A stretch of 6,209 bases of DNA, from the NCBI GenBank assembly GCA_020441605.1, contig JAGRLX010000270.1, positions 1 through 6,209 of the forward strand. The letters run 5' to 3'. The notes beneath the pieces were generated by a model. That model ran no database searches. It worked only from the letters and a program-made list of their open reading frames with translations, and was not told the DNA's origin. Positions 5,928 through 6,209 of this stretch are shown here, piece after piece (position 1 is the first letter of the stretch; each line of letters opens with the position of its first letter). This DNA is from Alphaproteobacteria bacterium (GTDB lineage: Bacteria > Pseudomonadota > Alphaproteobacteria > Rhizobiales > Aestuariivirgaceae). A program made the position numbers and the translations under genes.

Positions 5928-6209
5928 GGCGTTGTTGCGCAAATGAGCGTTCGGGCTGAAAGGCCCCTTTCGCGTGGCGTTTCAGGCGATGGCCTCGACC
6001 TCTACCCAGCAGAGGGCCGAGAAGCGGTTTATGATGGCGATGCGGATCTGGATTTCGGCGGTCTGGCGGTCGGGGTCTCGGGACATGATCCGCTCACCGA
6101 AGAGCTTCAGGCGGTTCATCTGCGCCTCGACCCGACTTAGGACATGGTAGGCCGCCCACTTCTTCCAGAGTGCCCTACCGAGGTGCCTGTCCGTCGTCGA
6201 ATGATTTGA
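5928..6209 (-). mobile_element. IS5-family insertion sequence, one end (continues past the window)
   Basis: One end is inferred at about 5928, where GGCGTTGTTGCGCAAATGAG resembles the terminal inverted repeats of IS5-family elements (IS903/IS427-type ends, typically GGnnTTGTTGCnnAAAT). It lies just beyond the 3' end of the transposase, as usual for this group. The other end and the target duplication are outside the window, so the exact boundary (give or take a few bases) and subgroup cannot be confirmed. Confidence 0.7.
5982..6209 (-). CDS. IS5-family transposase, C-terminal part (partial, 5' end off window)
   Basis: Reading leftward from the window edge, 75 codons are open to a TGA at 5984-5982. 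The segment contains RHLGRALWKKW, YHVLSRVEAQMNRLKLFGER and SRDPDRQTAEIQIRIAIINRF, the conserved end of IS5-type DDE transposases (patterns WxxWxxYHxRSxVEtxM and ArDpdRQxAEiqiRixvlN), including the catalytic-region glutamate in SRVEA. The frame shows no stop or frameshift up to the edge, so the element may be intact. DDE transposases of this type cut and paste their own element. Confidence is in family and frame; activity cannot be judged. Confidence 0.8.
   Translation of the reverse strand, partial: SNHSTTDRHLGRALWKKWAAYHVLSRVEAQMNRLKLFGERIMSRDPDRQTAEIQIRIAIINRFSALCWVEVEAIA

Noticed and set aside
5955..5972. Small GGGC/GCCC hairpin as the nsrR terminator
   Set aside because: It lies inside the inferred IS element and has only a four-base stem with a weak T-run.
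1..6209. CRISPR array, tRNA or rRNA genes
   Set aside because: No regularly spaced repeats and no recognisable tRNA or rRNA segments were seen on either strand.

Overview
The window looks like an accessory segment of a high-GC alphaproteobacterium, probably of the Rhodobacter/Paracoccus/Roseobacter group. That placement rests on protein style (NnrS, NsrR, N-terminally extended 5-formyl-THF cyclo-ligase) and GC-rich codons, not on a marker gene. Small gene remnants and insertion-sequence debris lie at both ends, so the central cluster may sit in a mobile or rearranged region such as a plasmid or island.

Left edge (1-808). No intact gene is seen. There is a degenerate piece resembling the N-terminal part of an IS6-type transposase (about 77-205, +), the C-terminal half of a universal stress protein (287-598, -), and a 35-codon tail resembling the end of a thioredoxin-like/redoxin protein (654-761, +). 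The last two point away from each other and both lack their 5' parts, as one deletion across a divergent gene pair would leave. A modest stem-loop (764-790) separates this debris from the cluster.

Centre (809-5408, all on the minus strand, transcribed right to left). A tightly packed seven-gene operon runs in the order group III truncated hemoglobin, RIC/YtfE-like hemerythrin protein, AhpD-like carboxymuconolactone decarboxylase (CMD) family protein, DUF488 protein, nitronate monooxygenase, 5-formyltetrahydrofolate cyclo-ligase, NnrS. The first two genes are 15 bp apart; every later junction overlaps by 1, 4 or 8 bases. Two genes are broken as read: the CMD gene has an in-frame TGA plus a one-base deletion, and nnrS has a one-base deletion in a G6 tract.

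Right part (5409-5910). An 85-bp divergent control region holds a perfect 10-3-10 inverted repeat (5455-5477), the natural operator for the divergently transcribed nsrR (5494-5910, +), an Rrf2-family Fe-S nitric oxide sensor with the expected cysteines. The simplest model is an NsrR-controlled nitrosative-stress divergon: NO destroys the NsrR cluster, repression is lifted, and the operon supplies an NO-binding globin, a di-iron repair protein, NnrS, and several less understood proteins that may deal with nitro-compounds, peroxides or folate damage.

Right edge (5928-6209). One end of an IS5-family element, with terminal repeat and transposase C-terminus on the minus strand, begins 17 bp after the nsrR stop codon and runs off the window.
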